Below, piece after piece: positions 8,981 to 18,935 of a stretch of DNA of 64,000 nt (position 1 is its first letter; each line of letters opens with the position of its first letter). Where the stretch lies: contig NZ_FOCL01000007.1 of the NCBI RefSeq assembly GCF_900110105.1, forward strand, positions 186,001 to 250,000, read 5' to 3'. The translations under genes were made by a program, and so were the position numbers. The notes under the pieces were generated by a model. The model was not told the origin of the DNA. It saw nothing but the letters and a program-made list of their open reading frames with translations, and made no database searches. The stretch comes from Mucilaginibacter gossypiicola (GTDB lineage: Bacteria > Bacteroidota > Bacteroidia > Sphingobacteriales > Sphingobacteriaceae).

Positions 8981-9122
8981 GCACCAGAGGTGCAAAAGGT
9001 TTGTAGAAATAAAAATGGATTGGATTTTTAGTGTGCCAGAGGTACACAACTCCGGTGTTCCGTACCTCTGGCACGGTTATTCTCGGTATATTATATGCTA
9101 CAAACCTGTTCCCCCTCTGGGG
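8981..9122. repeat. Nested-palindrome repeat element
   Basis: The 443-base gap 8913-9355 contains a multi-layer inverted repeat. The inner arms are GTGCCAGAGGTAC (9033-9045) and GTACCTCTGGCAC (9062-9074). The middle arms are AGGTTTGTAG (8997-9006) and CTACAAACCT (9098-9107). Outer CCAGAGG/CCTCTGG traces lie at about 8984 and 9114. It encodes nothing and looks like a MITE-like dispersed element. The remainder up to 9355 holds the susC leader; I see no clear promoter there. Confidence 0.6.
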
Positions 9123-9355
9123 GATTTTCTTAATATAATGACATAGCTCCGGAAGATTTTTGATTTTGTTGAACGCCTCCCGAAAACATCTCTGCAGAGG
9201 AAAAAAGGCTTTCAGCTTTATGCATTCTGCTTTTAGCGCTCATTAAATCAGGCTTTATTTCGTCATTAAACCATTAGTGTACTACTATGAAACAATACTG
9301 TATCGCTTAAAAATCGCCGTAAACTAACATTGCCTCATAAACCAATTGAAATTTT

Positions 9356-12300
9356 ATGAGGAAAATTATTTACGCAAAATTTGCCTGTATACTCATGGTT
9401 TTGCTTTGCGCCTTTACGGCCATGGCACAACAAAGAGAGGTTACAGGTGTAGTCACCGATCAGGAGGGTTTTACCCTGCCCGGTGTTTCAGTTGCTGTTA
9501 AAGGCAGCACGGCGCAAACCGCTACCGATGCAAAGGGTAGCTTTAAGATCAGTATATCGGGCAACGGAAATATCCTGGTTTTTAAATTTCTGGGGATGCA
9601 AACCCAGGAGGTGAAAGTTGAAGCTGGAAAAAGTAAGATCAATGTAAGCCTGCTTAACGCCCGCCGCGACCTGAATGAGGTTGTGGTTGTTGGTTACGGT
9701 ACAGCTAAAAAGCGCGATGTTACCGGTTCGGTAGGATCATTAAAAGGCAGTGATCTTATCAAAACTCCTGCAGCCTCAGTTGACGCATTATTGCAGGGCA
9801 AGGTACCGGGTTTACAGGTGTTGACTACATCGGGGCAGCCGGGATCGGGCTCAACCATCCGTATCCGGGGACTGGGTTCAAGGGCCGATGCTAACCCGTT
9901 GGTTGTAGTTGATGGTTTACCTTTGGGCGACGCCGGTAACCTGAAACAAATTAACCCGGATGATATCGAATCAATTGATGTATTGAAGGATGCTTCTTCG
10001 GCAGCTATCTATGGCTCAAGGGGAGCTAACGGTGTTATCCTGGTTACTACCAAAAGAGGTAAAACAGGGCAGGCACATATCACCCTAAGTACACTTACCA
10101 CCGTATCAACCCTTGGCAACAAACTTGATGTTTTTCATGACCCTGTTGACGCCGCTACTATTGATAACCAAGCCCGCATTAACGCCGGTATTGCCCCGCT
10201 GTTTATAGGCCAGGTTTATGGCGGTACGTATTACCCTTCATTGGCCGAGCTTAGAGGCATTGATCCCAATAAACCCAAATGGGCATATAATACTGATTGG
10301 GCCAAACTGGTTTACCGCAACCCGGTATCGCAAAATTATACCCTTTCGGCCGATGGCGGGAACGATAAAACAAGGTACTCGATATCCGGTAATTACTACA
10401 ACGAGCAGGGCCTGGCTATCCAGAACGGGTACAAAAAATACACCGGCCGTGTAAACCTGGAGCAAAAGCTTAAACCTACCGTTACGCTGGGTACTAACCT
10501 TATTGTTACTTCAACCCAAAACTACGGTCAGGGCTTATCTGTAGACAGGAGTATTGTTTTTCCTGCGTTTAATCCGGACGGTACCTATTTTCACATCGGT
10601 AGTAATGATTTTGGTAACCCGTTGCAAATAGCCAACGAGGTGCTCAACAAAAGCAAAACCATCGATCTGTTAGGTACAGCCTACATTAACTGGGAAATCA
10701 TTAAAGGGCTTAATTTAAAAACACAATTAAGCTATACTCATGGCAACGCTGTTAATGATAATTACCAGCCAAGAGATGCCACCTCAACCGGTTACCTGTT
10801 TCAAGGTTATGGTGATATCAACAACTACAACGGCGATCACCTCATCAACGAAAACTATTTAACTTATGACAGGAACATCGGTAAGCAGCATCACATTAAC
10901 GTTGTAGCCGGTTATACGCAGGAAACCAATACCGTACGTACATCTGATTTGCAGGGCCACGGTTTTGTGAACGATGTACTGGAAAACGAAAACCTGAAAT
11001 CGGCCACTACGCAGTTTATCAGCAACGGGCTTACCAAAACAGCTTTGCAATCATTTATAGGCAGGGCAAACTATACTTTTTTGGATAGGTACCTGTTCAC
11101 CTTCACCGGCAGGGCCGATGGCTCATCGGTATTTGGTGAAAACCATAAATGGGCGTTCTTTCCTTCGGGAGCTATAGCCTGGAGGGCTAATGAAGAGGCC
11201 TTTATCAAAAATATCAGCCAGATCTCAGAGTTAAAGATCCGCGCCAGCTACGGTTTAACCGGTAACCAGGGTATCAGCCCGTACCAGTCGCTGGCTACGC
11301 TGGGCAGCTACAAGTATTTTACCGATGGAGGTTTTCAAACAGGTTATGGCCCGCCGTACTATAACGATGGGTCAAACACCAACAGTAAAGTATTTAACGG
11401 CCTGCAAAACAAAAGTTTGAAATGGGAAACTACCCGCCAATTGGATATCGGTTTAGATTTAGGCTTGTTTAACCAGCGCTTTACCTTAACTGCCGATTAT
11501 TACTATAAGCATACTACCGATCTGCTTCGCCAAAACCAGGTTGCGTTGTCGTCAGGTTTTTCGGTGATAGAAGTGAATGATGGTACCATTGATAACCGCG
11601 GTGTGGAGTTAGCTGCCAATGCGCAGATCTTTCAGGGGAATAAATTTTCGTGGAGCGTAGGCGGCAACTTTGCGCTGAATAGGAATAAAGTAATTGCCAT
11701 TGGCGGCGGCAACCAGATAGAAGCAAACGGACAGGATATTGAAGCCATTCGTGCACCATTAAACTACTACATTAACGGGCAACCCGCCAATGTTTTCCTG
11801 GGTTATAAGTTTGATGGCATTGTACAAACAGCAGGCGGCACTAACCCGGTTGATGGTACGGCAGCAACAGTTGGTGATATCAAATACTTAGCCGGCGGGC
11901 CAATTGCGGTAGGGCAGGGCGAGTACATTATCGGCAACCCTAACCCTAAGTTTTATTATGGCTTTAATACCTCGTTAAAATATGGTCAGTTTGATTTGTA
12001 TGCGCAGTTTTACGGCGTAAGCGGTAATGACATATTCAACTTTCAAACCTTTACACCAAGTGCGCAGCTGCAAGCCTGGACGCCTGATAACCACACCAAC
12101 CTTTATCCAAGTGTAAACGCAACACGTGTGTACTATGCTTCAAACTGGTATGTACAAAAAGGAACTTACCTGCGCCTGCAAAACGTAAACCTGGGTTACA
12201 CGCTTAAACCCAATTTAATTAAGGGGATCACTAATCTGCGGGTTTATTTCTCGGGTACCAACCTGTACACGTTTACCAATTTCAGCCCAAGCTTTGATCC

Positions 12301-12382
12301 CGAAGTTGGCGAAAACGGACAGTTTGGTGGTAATTACCGCAAGCCGCGCCAGTATTCGCTGGGGTTAAATGTTAGTTTTTAA
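9356..12382 (+). CDS. SusC-family TonB-linked outer-membrane receptor, mannan locus
   Basis: A 1008-residue outer-membrane transporter with a signal peptide ending AMAQ, a carboxypeptidase-regulatory-like domain at about residues 27-100 (EVTGVVTDQEGFTLPGVSV), a TonB-box region (LNEVVVVGYGTAKK), a plug domain (SAAIYGSRGANGVILVTTK) and a barrel ending in YSLGLNVSF. Unlike the receptor at 2734-6150 it has no STN domain, so it is not expected to signal through a FecR. It opens an operon with SusD, a surface lipoprotein, GH26 and a GH5-like enzyme, so import of beta-mannan oligosaccharides is the likely role. Confidence 0.95.
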   Translation: MRKIIYAKFACILMVLLCAFTAMAQQREVTGVVTDQEGFTLPGVSVAVKGSTAQTATDAKGSFKISISGNGNILVFKFLGMQTQEVKVEAGKSKINVSLLNARRDLNEVVVVGYGTAKKRDVTGSVGSLKGSDLIKTPAASVDALLQGKVPGLQVLTTSGQPGSGSTIRIRGLGSRADANPLVVVDGLPLGDAGNLKQINPDDIESIDVLKDASSAAIYGSRGANGVILVTTKRGKTGQAHITLSTLTTVSTLGNKLDVFHDPVDAATIDNQARINAGIAPLFIGQVYGGTYYPSLAELRGIDPNKPKWAYNTDWAKLVYRNPVSQNYTLSADGGNDKTRYSISGNYYNEQGLAIQNGYKKYTGRVNLEQKLKPTVTLGTNLIVTSTQNYGQGLSVDRSIVFPAFNPDGTYFHIGSNDFGNPLQIANEVLNKSKTIDLLGTAYINWEIIKGLNLKTQLSYTHGNAVNDNYQPRDATSTGYLFQGYGDINNYNGDHLINENYLTYDRNIGKQHHINVVAGYTQETNTVRTSDLQGHGFVNDVLENENLKSATTQFISNGLTKTALQSFIGRANYTFLDRYLFTFTGRADGSSVFGENHKWAFFPSGAIAWRANEEAFIKNISQISELKIRASYGLTGNQGISPYQSLATLGSYKYFTDGGFQTGYGPPYYNDGSNTNSKVFNGLQNKSLKWETTRQLDIGLDLGLFNQRFTLTADYYYKHTTDLLRQNQVALSSGFSVIEVNDGTIDNRGVELAANAQIFQGNKFSWSVGGNFALNRNKVIAIGGGNQIEANGQDIEAIRAPLNYYINGQPANVFLGYKFDGIVQTAGGTNPVDGTAATVGDIKYLAGGPIAVGQGEYIIGNPNPKFYYGFNTSLKYGQFDLYAQFYGVSGNDIFNFQTFTPSAQLQAWTPDNHTNLYPSVNATRVYYASNWYVQKGTYLRLQNVNLGYTLKPNLIKGITNLRVYFSGTNLYTFTNFSPSFDPEVGENGQFGGNYRKPRQYSLGLNVSF

Positions 12383-12401
12383 TTAAACACCCATCACCAA
12401 C

Positions 12402-13910
12402 ATGAACAAATTTAAATACACCATCATAGCTTTAGCAGCAACAACCATGGCGTTGTCGTGCAAAAAGCAGCTGGAAGAAAAACCATACGGGTTTTTATCT
12501 ACCACCAACTTTTACAAAACCGAGTCGGATGCAAATTCGGCACTTATTTACGCTTATTCCATCCTGCCCGATCTGGGTTATTATTCGCGTAATTTTATCG
12601 TACTAACAGAGCTGCCTACTGAGGATGTTGCTGCGGCCAGCGGTAAAAGCGCCGACGAAATGCTGCTTGACCAATTGACTGTTACGCCAACCAACGGCGT
12701 ACTGGCACCTGCCTACCAGTTTCCCTATGTAGGGATAAACCGTGCCAACCTGGTTATCAAATATGTGCCTGCTATTACCGGCATGACGGATGCCGCCAAA
12801 AATGAGATCCTGGGCGAAGCTTATACACTTCGGGCCCTGCATTACTTTAACCTGGTACGTTTGTTTGGCGCTGTGCCTTTACATACCGATCCGGTTGATG
12901 ACATTAGTCAAACCAACCTGCCGAAATCAAGCATGAAGGATATTTATGATCTCATCATTGCCGACTTAACAAAAGCTGCTGGTATGATGGATCAGACTGT
13001 AAGGCTTGGCCGCGTAAACCAGGTAGGTGCAGAGGGCATTTTAGCCAAGGTTTATCTTACGCTTGCATCGGCCAAAGCAAGCAGTTCACCGGGGTATGAT
13101 TTTGTAAGCAATGCCGATGATATGTACAACAACGCCAAAACCTGGGCCGCAAAAGTTGTTACAGGGCAATCGGTTTACAGCCTTGATCCTGATCTGATGG
13201 CTATTTACGATGTAAACAAAAAGCTTGGCCCCGAGCATTTGTTTGACGCCTCGGTTGACAGGAGCGGGGCCGATGAAGGCCAGTATTCTAAGCTACCACT
13301 GTTTTTTATGCCAAACCTCAACTTCCGTTTACCTAACGGCACCTATGTACCCGGTGGCTTTAATGAATTCCTGACCGAAAGCGGTATTTACGACAGCTTT
13401 GATGCCAATGATAAACGCAAAAGCCAGCTGATCATCTCCACAATTTATGATGTGGGCGATGCAGGCGGCAACAAAGGCCCAACCCAAAACCTCAGCATTA
13501 CCGATTCATATTACCGTCCGTTCAGCAATAAGTTTAATGACTCTGGCTGGCAAACCGGGCAGCAAACCAGTGCCAATACGCCTATTATCCGCTTTTCGGA
13601 TGTGTTGTTGATCTATGCAGAAGCATGCGGCCCAACTGCTGAGGGGTATGCTGCTGTAAACCGGATCCGTACCAGGGCCGGTTTGGGTAACCTGCCGCCG
13701 GGCTTGTCGGTTGCACAATTCAGGGATGCGGTGATCCAGGAGCGCAAATGGGAGCTTTGTTTTGAGGGAAACCGCCTGTTTGATCTTCGCCGCAGTCATA
13801 AAATGGAATCGGTGTTGAAGGATACCTATGGTAAAACCATCACCGGCGATCCGTACTACTTCCCAATTCCGCAGGCCGAGGTAAACAAGAACCCCAATTT
13901 AGGTAAGTGA
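12402..13910 (+). CDS. SusD/RagB-family glycan-binding lipoprotein, mannan locus
   Basis: A 502-residue protein starting MNKFKYTII with a lipobox ALSC (Cys20). SusD hallmarks are the N-terminal FYKTESDANSALIYAYS, the central GEAYTLRALHYFNLVRLFGAVPL (about residues 140-160) and the C-terminal VIQERKWELCFEGNRLFDLRR region. It is 19 bases downstream of its SusC partner and 16 bases upstream of a further surface lipoprotein. It should deliver the oligosaccharide cut by the co-encoded GH26/GH5-like enzymes to the SusC barrel. Confidence 0.94.
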   Translation: MNKFKYTIIALAATTMALSCKKQLEEKPYGFLSTTNFYKTESDANSALIYAYSILPDLGYYSRNFIVLTELPTEDVAAASGKSADEMLLDQLTVTPTNGVLAPAYQFPYVGINRANLVIKYVPAITGMTDAAKNEILGEAYTLRALHYFNLVRLFGAVPLHTDPVDDISQTNLPKSSMKDIYDLIIADLTKAAGMMDQTVRLGRVNQVGAEGILAKVYLTLASAKASSSPGYDFVSNADDMYNNAKTWAAKVVTGQSVYSLDPDLMAIYDVNKKLGPEHLFDASVDRSGADEGQYSKLPLFFMPNLNFRLPNGTYVPGGFNEFLTESGIYDSFDANDKRKSQLIISTIYDVGDAGGNKGPTQNLSITDSYYRPFSNKFNDSGWQTGQQTSANTPIIRFSDVLLIYAEACGPTAEGYAAVNRIRTRAGLGNLPPGLSVAQFRDAVIQERKWELCFEGNRLFDLRRSHKMESVLKDTYGKTITGDPYYFPIPQAEVNKNPNLGK

Positions 13911-13926
13911 TCAAATAAAACTGAAA

Positions 13927-14847
13927 ATGAAAAAACTAACATATATCATTTTACTGGCGGTGTTCTTTGCAACATCCTGCCAAAAAGACCCGATGGATGG
14001 CATCAAAAGCCATGAACGGGCAATTGAATCATTCAGCGTAGGGGCAGGGCTGGTACAAATAGGCCCTGCGGTTATAGATCGGGATGCATCAACTGTGACC
14101 GTGCGCGTACTGGTACAACCAAGTAATGATTTCAGCAAGGTAAAACCAACGGTGATCTCATCATACAAATCAAACCTGCAGCCCGCATCTGGCGCGCAGG
14201 TTGATTTTTCGGGCAGCGGCAACACTGCCACTTATACCGTAACCTCCGAAACCGGTGAGAAAAAGGAATGGAAAGTAATTCTGCAACCTTTTTCAGAAGT
14301 GTTACTGGGTACATTTAAAATTAACGGTTTAGTTGTTTACGGCGGTACAGGTCCTGAGTATGGCGGCGGTGCGGTTTTAAAGCTTGATGATAAACCATGG
14401 GATTGGCCCGCCACTGATGGTCCTTCGGCAGAGCTGGATAACTCGCTTACCCTCACCTATACTGGTGTAACTGCCGATGGTAATACCTACGGCAAAATAG
14501 TGAACGATGCCGGTGCCGATGGCAAATACGCCAATTTTCAATATATACAAAACCCAGTTACCGATGTAAACAGTTTTTACCGCAAAATCCCGAAAGGTGA
14601 GGGCACCTGGCTGCATAATTATTCGGACAATACCATCACATTCACTTTTGCCGATGGTTCTACATCAACCGGAACATTTGAAAGTGCAGGTACAACCAGC
14701 CTGGGTAATGGCTTAAGCAAAACTATTACCGATAATGCATTCAAGTTCACACTGAACGGCGTTGACGACTGGAATAATATTTATTCGGATTACGACAAGT
14801 TTGTGAAACGCCCGAGGGTTTTCTGGATTGATGTGAAGAAGCAGTAA
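13927..14847 (+). CDS. Surface glycan-binding lipoprotein candidate (SusE/F position)
   Basis: A 306-residue lipoprotein; the signal peptide ends ATSC with lipidated Cys at about residue 19. An N-terminal Ig-like beta domain (about 25-115) has the style of DUF5018-like modules (IESFSVGAGLVQIGPAVIDR, then TYTVTSETGEKKEWKVIL). The C-terminal half (about 120-306) is beta-rich and full of exposed Trp and Tyr (DDKPWDWPATDG, GEGTWLHNYSDN), as expected for glycan contact. No catalytic motif is seen. Its position right after susD is where polysaccharide utilisation loci usually encode the accessory surface glycan-binding protein. The family is unassigned. Confidence 0.7.
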   Translation: MKKLTYIILLAVFFATSCQKDPMDGIKSHERAIESFSVGAGLVQIGPAVIDRDASTVTVRVLVQPSNDFSKVKPTVISSYKSNLQPASGAQVDFSGSGNTATYTVTSETGEKKEWKVILQPFSEVLLGTFKINGLVVYGGTGPEYGGGAVLKLDDKPWDWPATDGPSAELDNSLTLTYTGVTADGNTYGKIVNDAGADGKYANFQYIQNPVTDVNSFYRKIPKGEGTWLHNYSDNTITFTFADGSTSTGTFESAGTTSLGNGLSKTITDNAFKFTLNGVDDWNNIYSDYDKFVKRPRVFWIDVKKQ

Positions 14848-14871
14848 GTCGCCCGGGAAACTAAAAACACG

Positions 14872-15066
14872 CCGCCTGGCTCCGGATGGCAAGTGTCGGA
14901 AAGATGAAAGTCGATGAGCAAATAAATAAAAACATGTCATTGCGGGCGTAGCGCGGCAATCGCACGGAAGGATATTCGCTCTGTATAGTATGCGATTGCT
15001 TCGTCGTTCCTCCTCGCAATGACATAATTTTTGTCTTTCTAATACTTGTGGACCGAAGCCAGGCGG
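14872..15066. repeat. MITE-like element with nested TGTCATTGCG palindrome
   Basis: Imperfect 33-base terminal inverted repeats (14872-14904 and 15034-15066; both begin or end with CCGCCTGGCT/AGCCAGGCGG) enclose a second inverted repeat, TGTCATTGCG (14935-14944) with CGCAATGACA (15015-15024). It is non-coding and separates the surface lipoprotein gene from the GH26 gene inside the mannan locus. Related cores occur at 53393-53532 and 61589-61702. Confidence 0.7.
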
Positions 15067-15101
15067 TAACTATTGAAATGTGACGTTGAATATGAACCCT
15101 T

Positions 15102-16163
15102 ATGAAAAAAATGCAAATATCTTTAATCCTGATCACAGCTGCTACAGCCGTTTTCTTTGCCTGCGGCGGAAAAAAATCTGATGCCGGCCCCGGCGGCGAT
15201 GGTGGCGGAACAAAACCTCCGGTTGATACGCCCGTGGTTACGATCCCCACCACCCCATACAAATCCCTAAACTATTTGTATAAAATATCGGGTACCAAAA
15301 CCGTAGCCGGGATCCATAACCGCGAGCCAAATGCTACCCCCGCTGTATGGACAGAGAAAGTTTATTCCGTAACCGGCAAGTATCCCGGCCTGTGGAGCGG
15401 TGATTTCCTGTTTCAGCAGGATAATATCAACGACAGGCAAACCATGATCAACGAGGCTATTGATCAATGGAACAAAGGAGCGCTGGTCAACATCATGTGG
15501 CACTCCTGCAACCCGGCCCTTGCCGAGCCCTGTGGCTTTGATGCCAATGGTGTACTCAGTAAACTCACTAACGACCAATGGACAGAACTCACCACCGATG
15601 GCTCGGCTATGAACAATAAATGGAAGGCTTTGGTTGATGAAGTATGCTTTTACCTGCAACAACTAAAAGATAAAAACGTGGAAGTGCTTTGGCGGCCAAT
15701 GCATGAAATGAACCAGGGCAGCTTTTGGTGGGCAGGCAGGCCTGGCCCAACCGGCACCCGCAAACTTTACCAGATGCTGCATGACTATATGGTAAAAACC
15801 AAAGGGCTCACCAACCTGATATGGGTTTGGGATGTTCAGGATTTTGGCAGCCTTAACGATGATGTAAACGCTTACAATCCCGGTGCCGATTATTATGATG
15901 TTGCCGCGCTTGATGTTTATGATGGCAGCGGCTACACCCAGGCTAAATACAACACTATGGTAACCGTAGCAGCGGGGAAACCCATTGCTATTGGCGAATG
16001 CCAGAAATTGCCTACCGCGGCCCAATTGACTGCCCAGCCTAAATGGACATTTTTTATGGGCTGGAGCGAACTGGAATTTAGCAACAACAGCGATGCGGAT
16101 ATCAAAAATCTGCATACTGCGCCCAATGTGATCACCCTTGATAAAATGCCAGGCTGGAAATAA
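15102..16163 (+). CDS. GH26 endo-beta-mannanase, lipoprotein
   Basis: A 353-residue enzyme predicted to hydrolyse internal beta-1,4-mannosidic bonds at the cell surface or in the periplasm. The signal peptide ends FFAC (lipid Cys21), followed by a Gly/Asp/Pro linker to about residue 50 and one GH26 barrel (55-353). The family signature is intact: WRPMHEMN carries the acid/base Glu202 and IAIGEC carries the nucleophile Glu299; further GH26 features are GLWSGDF near 96 and WWAGRPGP near 210. The CGGKK just after the lipid Cys is compatible with surface export but not decisive. It is followed 13 bases later by a GH5-like enzyme. Confidence 0.92.
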   Translation: MKKMQISLILITAATAVFFACGGKKSDAGPGGDGGGTKPPVDTPVVTIPTTPYKSLNYLYKISGTKTVAGIHNREPNATPAVWTEKVYSVTGKYPGLWSGDFLFQQDNINDRQTMINEAIDQWNKGALVNIMWHSCNPALAEPCGFDANGVLSKLTNDQWTELTTDGSAMNNKWKALVDEVCFYLQQLKDKNVEVLWRPMHEMNQGSFWWAGRPGPTGTRKLYQMLHDYMVKTKGLTNLIWVWDVQDFGSLNDDVNAYNPGADYYDVAALDVYDGSGYTQAKYNTMVTVAAGKPIAIGECQKLPTAAQLTAQPKWTFFMGWSELEFSNNSDADIKNLHTAPNVITLDKMPGWK

Positions 16164-16176
16164 GCCCATGTTATAA

Positions 16177-17856
16177 ATGAAACTACATTATAAAATATTA
16201 ACCCCCTTGCTGTTGCTTTTTGCTTGCGCCGCCCAGGCGCAGCAAATACAGTATCATTTGCTGAATGCGAAGGTTATTGAGTTTGAAAAAACGGAGTGGG
16301 ATATTAGCTTATCTGCTCCTTTTGTAAACCCTTACGATCAGCAGGATATTAGTGTTGATCTGGAAATGGTTAGTCCGTCGGGAAGGCCGGTTGTGCTGCC
16401 ATGCTATTTTGAAAAAGGAGACAGTACGCTGTCAAATTGGAAAGCCCGCTTCGCCGCGCAGGAAACAGGTGAATACAGTTACCATTTTAACCTCAGAAGT
16501 AAGGCTGGCGAATCAAAATCAAATGAAGGGCATTTCAATGTGCAGGCATCCGCGAAGCCCGGGTTCCTGCATAAAAATAATACCTGGACTTTTAAATTTG
16601 ACAATGGCAGGTTGTTTAGGGGAATAGGCGAAAACGTAGCCTGGGAATCACGAAAGTTTGAAAACGACAAATGGACCTATGATCATTTGTTACCTACGCT
16701 TTCAAAAAACGGGGCTAACTTTTTCCGTACCTGGATGTGCTACTGGAACTTGCCGCTGGAGTGGAAAAAGGTTTCTTCAACCAAACGTTACCGCAGTACC
16801 AATGAGTACTTTAATCCAGGTGCCCTTAAACGCATGGATGAACTGGTACAGATGACCGATTCTTTAGGCCTGTACTTTATGCTCACGCTGGATTGGCATG
16901 GTCATTTGATGGAAGCAGGCGGCTGGAAAAACAGTCCTTATAACACTATAAACGGTGGCCCCGCAAAAACTCCAACAGAGTTCTTTAGTCTTCAAAAAGC
17001 TAAGGAAAAGTATAAGAATAAGCTCCGATATGTGATTGCGCGCTGGGGATATAGCACCAGTATCGCCGCGTTCGAGTTTTTTAACGAGGTTGATAATGCG
17101 GCATTCAACAAGGAGGACAGTATTTTGATCCCTCATCAATACATTACGCAATGGCATGATGATATGAGCGGATACCTGAAAGATGTTGACCCTTATCATC
17201 ATATGGTTACAACCAGTATTTCGCACCGGGATATCCAGGGACTTAATTCCTTAGCTTATCTTGATTTTAACCAGAAACACATCTATAAGCATACGGAAAA
17301 AATCCCGGCAATCTACCCTGATTATATTCAAACCTATGGTAAGCCCTATGTAGTTGGCGAGTTCGGATACCGTTGGGAGGATGCTGATCCTAAATACGCA
17401 AAAGAGGCAGATTTTGATTTCAAACGCGGCCTGTGGTACGGTTTATTCAGCGAGACACCTTTACTCCCTATGAGCTGGTGGTGGGAGTTGTTTGATGATG
17501 AGAAAATGGCCTATTTTTTCAAAGGTGTACGGGAGATAAGTGATGCCATGCTTAATGCAGGTAACGGTTCATTTATACAAATCCGGGTTACTGCCGGCAA
17601 GGCAGAAGCATACGGGATGAAATGCGGTAATAAATATTTCATTTACCTGCTCAATAATACAGATCAGGTAATTTCAACACAGGTGGTTATCCTGGCGACA
17701 ATTAATAAGTTCTCGATCCGGTCATTTTCGCCCGAAACAGGGGTGTATAAACCAGAGAGCGGCGGCAGGTCATCAGGCAAAAACATAACGATCAGCACTT
17801 TGGGATTGCAATCAAAAGAAGCTCGGATCTTAATCGTAAATGATGAAAGCAAATGA
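16177..17856 (+). CDS. DUF5060 plus GH5-like glycoside hydrolase
   Basis: A 559-residue secreted enzyme with a signal peptide ending AQAQ, then a DUF5060 beta-sandwich (about residues 25-125), a GH5-type TIM barrel (about 135-455) and a small C-terminal beta domain. The retaining catalytic pair of clan GH-A is visible: Glu304 in FEFFNEVDN (acid/base) and Glu395 in VVGEFGYRW (nucleophile). In this locus it most likely acts with GH26 on mannan or glucomannan chains; the exact specificity cannot be read. The next gene, an AraC regulator, overlaps its last 17 bases, so they are co-transcribed. Confidence 0.83.
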   Translation: MKLHYKILTPLLLLFACAAQAQQIQYHLLNAKVIEFEKTEWDISLSAPFVNPYDQQDISVDLEMVSPSGRPVVLPCYFEKGDSTLSNWKARFAAQETGEYSYHFNLRSKAGESKSNEGHFNVQASAKPGFLHKNNTWTFKFDNGRLFRGIGENVAWESRKFENDKWTYDHLLPTLSKNGANFFRTWMCYWNLPLEWKKVSSTKRYRSTNEYFNPGALKRMDELVQMTDSLGLYFMLTLDWHGHLMEAGGWKNSPYNTINGGPAKTPTEFFSLQKAKEKYKNKLRYVIARWGYSTSIAAFEFFNEVDNAAFNKEDSILIPHQYITQWHDDMSGYLKDVDPYHHMVTTSISHRDIQGLNSLAYLDFNQKHIYKHTEKIPAIYPDYIQTYGKPYVVGEFGYRWEDADPKYAKEADFDFKRGLWYGLFSETPLLPMSWWWELFDDEKMAYFFKGVREISDAMLNAGNGSFIQIRVTAGKAEAYGMKCGNKYFIYLLNNTDQVISTQVVILATINKFSIRSFSPETGVYKPESGGRSSGKNITISTLGLQSKEARILIVNDESK

Positions 17857-18733
17857 AGTTTTCAGGGAAATAACCCCGCTTACCCCGGGCGATTGTTTCC
17901 TGCTTTTCGATAGGAATAAAAAGCGGTTCGACTTTCCGGTGCACCGGCACCATGAAATGGAACTTAATCTGATCTTAAACGCTGGCGGTGCCAAACGCGT
18001 TGTTGGCAATCATTCGGCAGAAATTACTAATATCGAGTTGGTATTGCTTGGGCCAAACCTGGAGCATGGCTGGCTAAACCACAATTGCAGAGGCGAAAAC
18101 ATCCGGGAGATAACCATACAGTTTCAGCACGATATTTTAAGCGGCGGAATGTTTGACCGGGAACAGATGCAAATGTTAAAAACTATGTTCAACGTTTCGG
18201 CAAAGGGCATAGTTTTCGGCGCGGAGACGGTTAATAAACTCGCCCCTATGATTTCTGCACTGTCCGGTAAAAGCGGATTTGACTCGGTAATCGCCTTGCT
18301 GAAAATTCTTCATGAACTTTCTTTGTCTCCGTATCAATGCCTGCTCGATCAGAATACTGTCGAAATAAATCTACTTAAAGAAAAAATTCAGGAAGATGAT
18401 TTTGTTGAACGGGTTTTTTCGTTCATGAACGCCAATTATCAGCAGGCAATCAGCCTAAATGAAACAGCCCAGACTGTTAAAGTGCCTGGCAAACTTTTTA
18501 GCAGGATATTGAAAAGGCGTACCGGGTTAACATTTAAGGATTGCCTCACCCAGATCAGGCTTGGGCATGTATCAAGATTGCTGATCGAAAATAACTATTC
18601 GGTTGGGGAAATAGCCTATCGTTGCGGTTTCAGTAACCTGGCAAATTTTAACCGGGTTTTTAAATTAAAGAAAAAATGTACCCCTAAGCAGTTCAGGGAT
18701 AAGTATAACGGGAATAGGGTTGTGGTTTATTGA
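17840..18733 (+). CDS. AraC-family transcriptional regulator, mannan locus
   Basis: A 297-residue one-component regulator. The N-terminal cupin-type sugar-sensing domain is at about residues 15-110 (FPVHRHHEMELNLIL). Two C-terminal helix-turn-helix motifs span about 195-290 (ISLNETAQTVKVPGKLFSRILKR, split here by eye, and YSVGEIAYRCGFSNLANFNRVF with the usual KxCTPKQFR end). The start ATG lies inside the preceding GH5-like gene; a second ATG follows immediately. It is co-transcribed with the hydrolases and probably controls them or a sugar-specific branch. Confidence 0.9.
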   Translation: MMKANEVFREITPLTPGDCFLLFDRNKKRFDFPVHRHHEMELNLILNAGGAKRVVGNHSAEITNIELVLLGPNLEHGWLNHNCRGENIREITIQFQHDILSGGMFDREQMQMLKTMFNVSAKGIVFGAETVNKLAPMISALSGKSGFDSVIALLKILHELSLSPYQCLLDQNTVEINLLKEKIQEDDFVERVFSFMNANYQQAISLNETAQTVKVPGKLFSRILKRRTGLTFKDCLTQIRLGHVSRLLIENNYSVGEIAYRCGFSNLANFNRVFKLKKKCTPKQFRDKYNGNRVVVY

Positions 18734-18935
18734 ATAGCAGTTTTTATGCTGCTGATGTAACAAAAAAGTGGCCGGTATTTTTTACATGCCACGCGTTAAT
18801 GTTAAAATAGTATTACTCTAAAGCATGGGTAATAGTTAAGTTTGTTTTACCAGTTATAATAGTCGCCATTATCATACTCAGCGACTTCATAATATGTTTT
18901 TCTTTTAAGCAGGTTGAATTGAAAGGTGTTTGCGC

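Noticed and set aside
18930..18935. TTG start two codons upstream of the HTCS gene
   Set aside because: The ATG at 18936 gives a normal signal peptide and is the better start codon.
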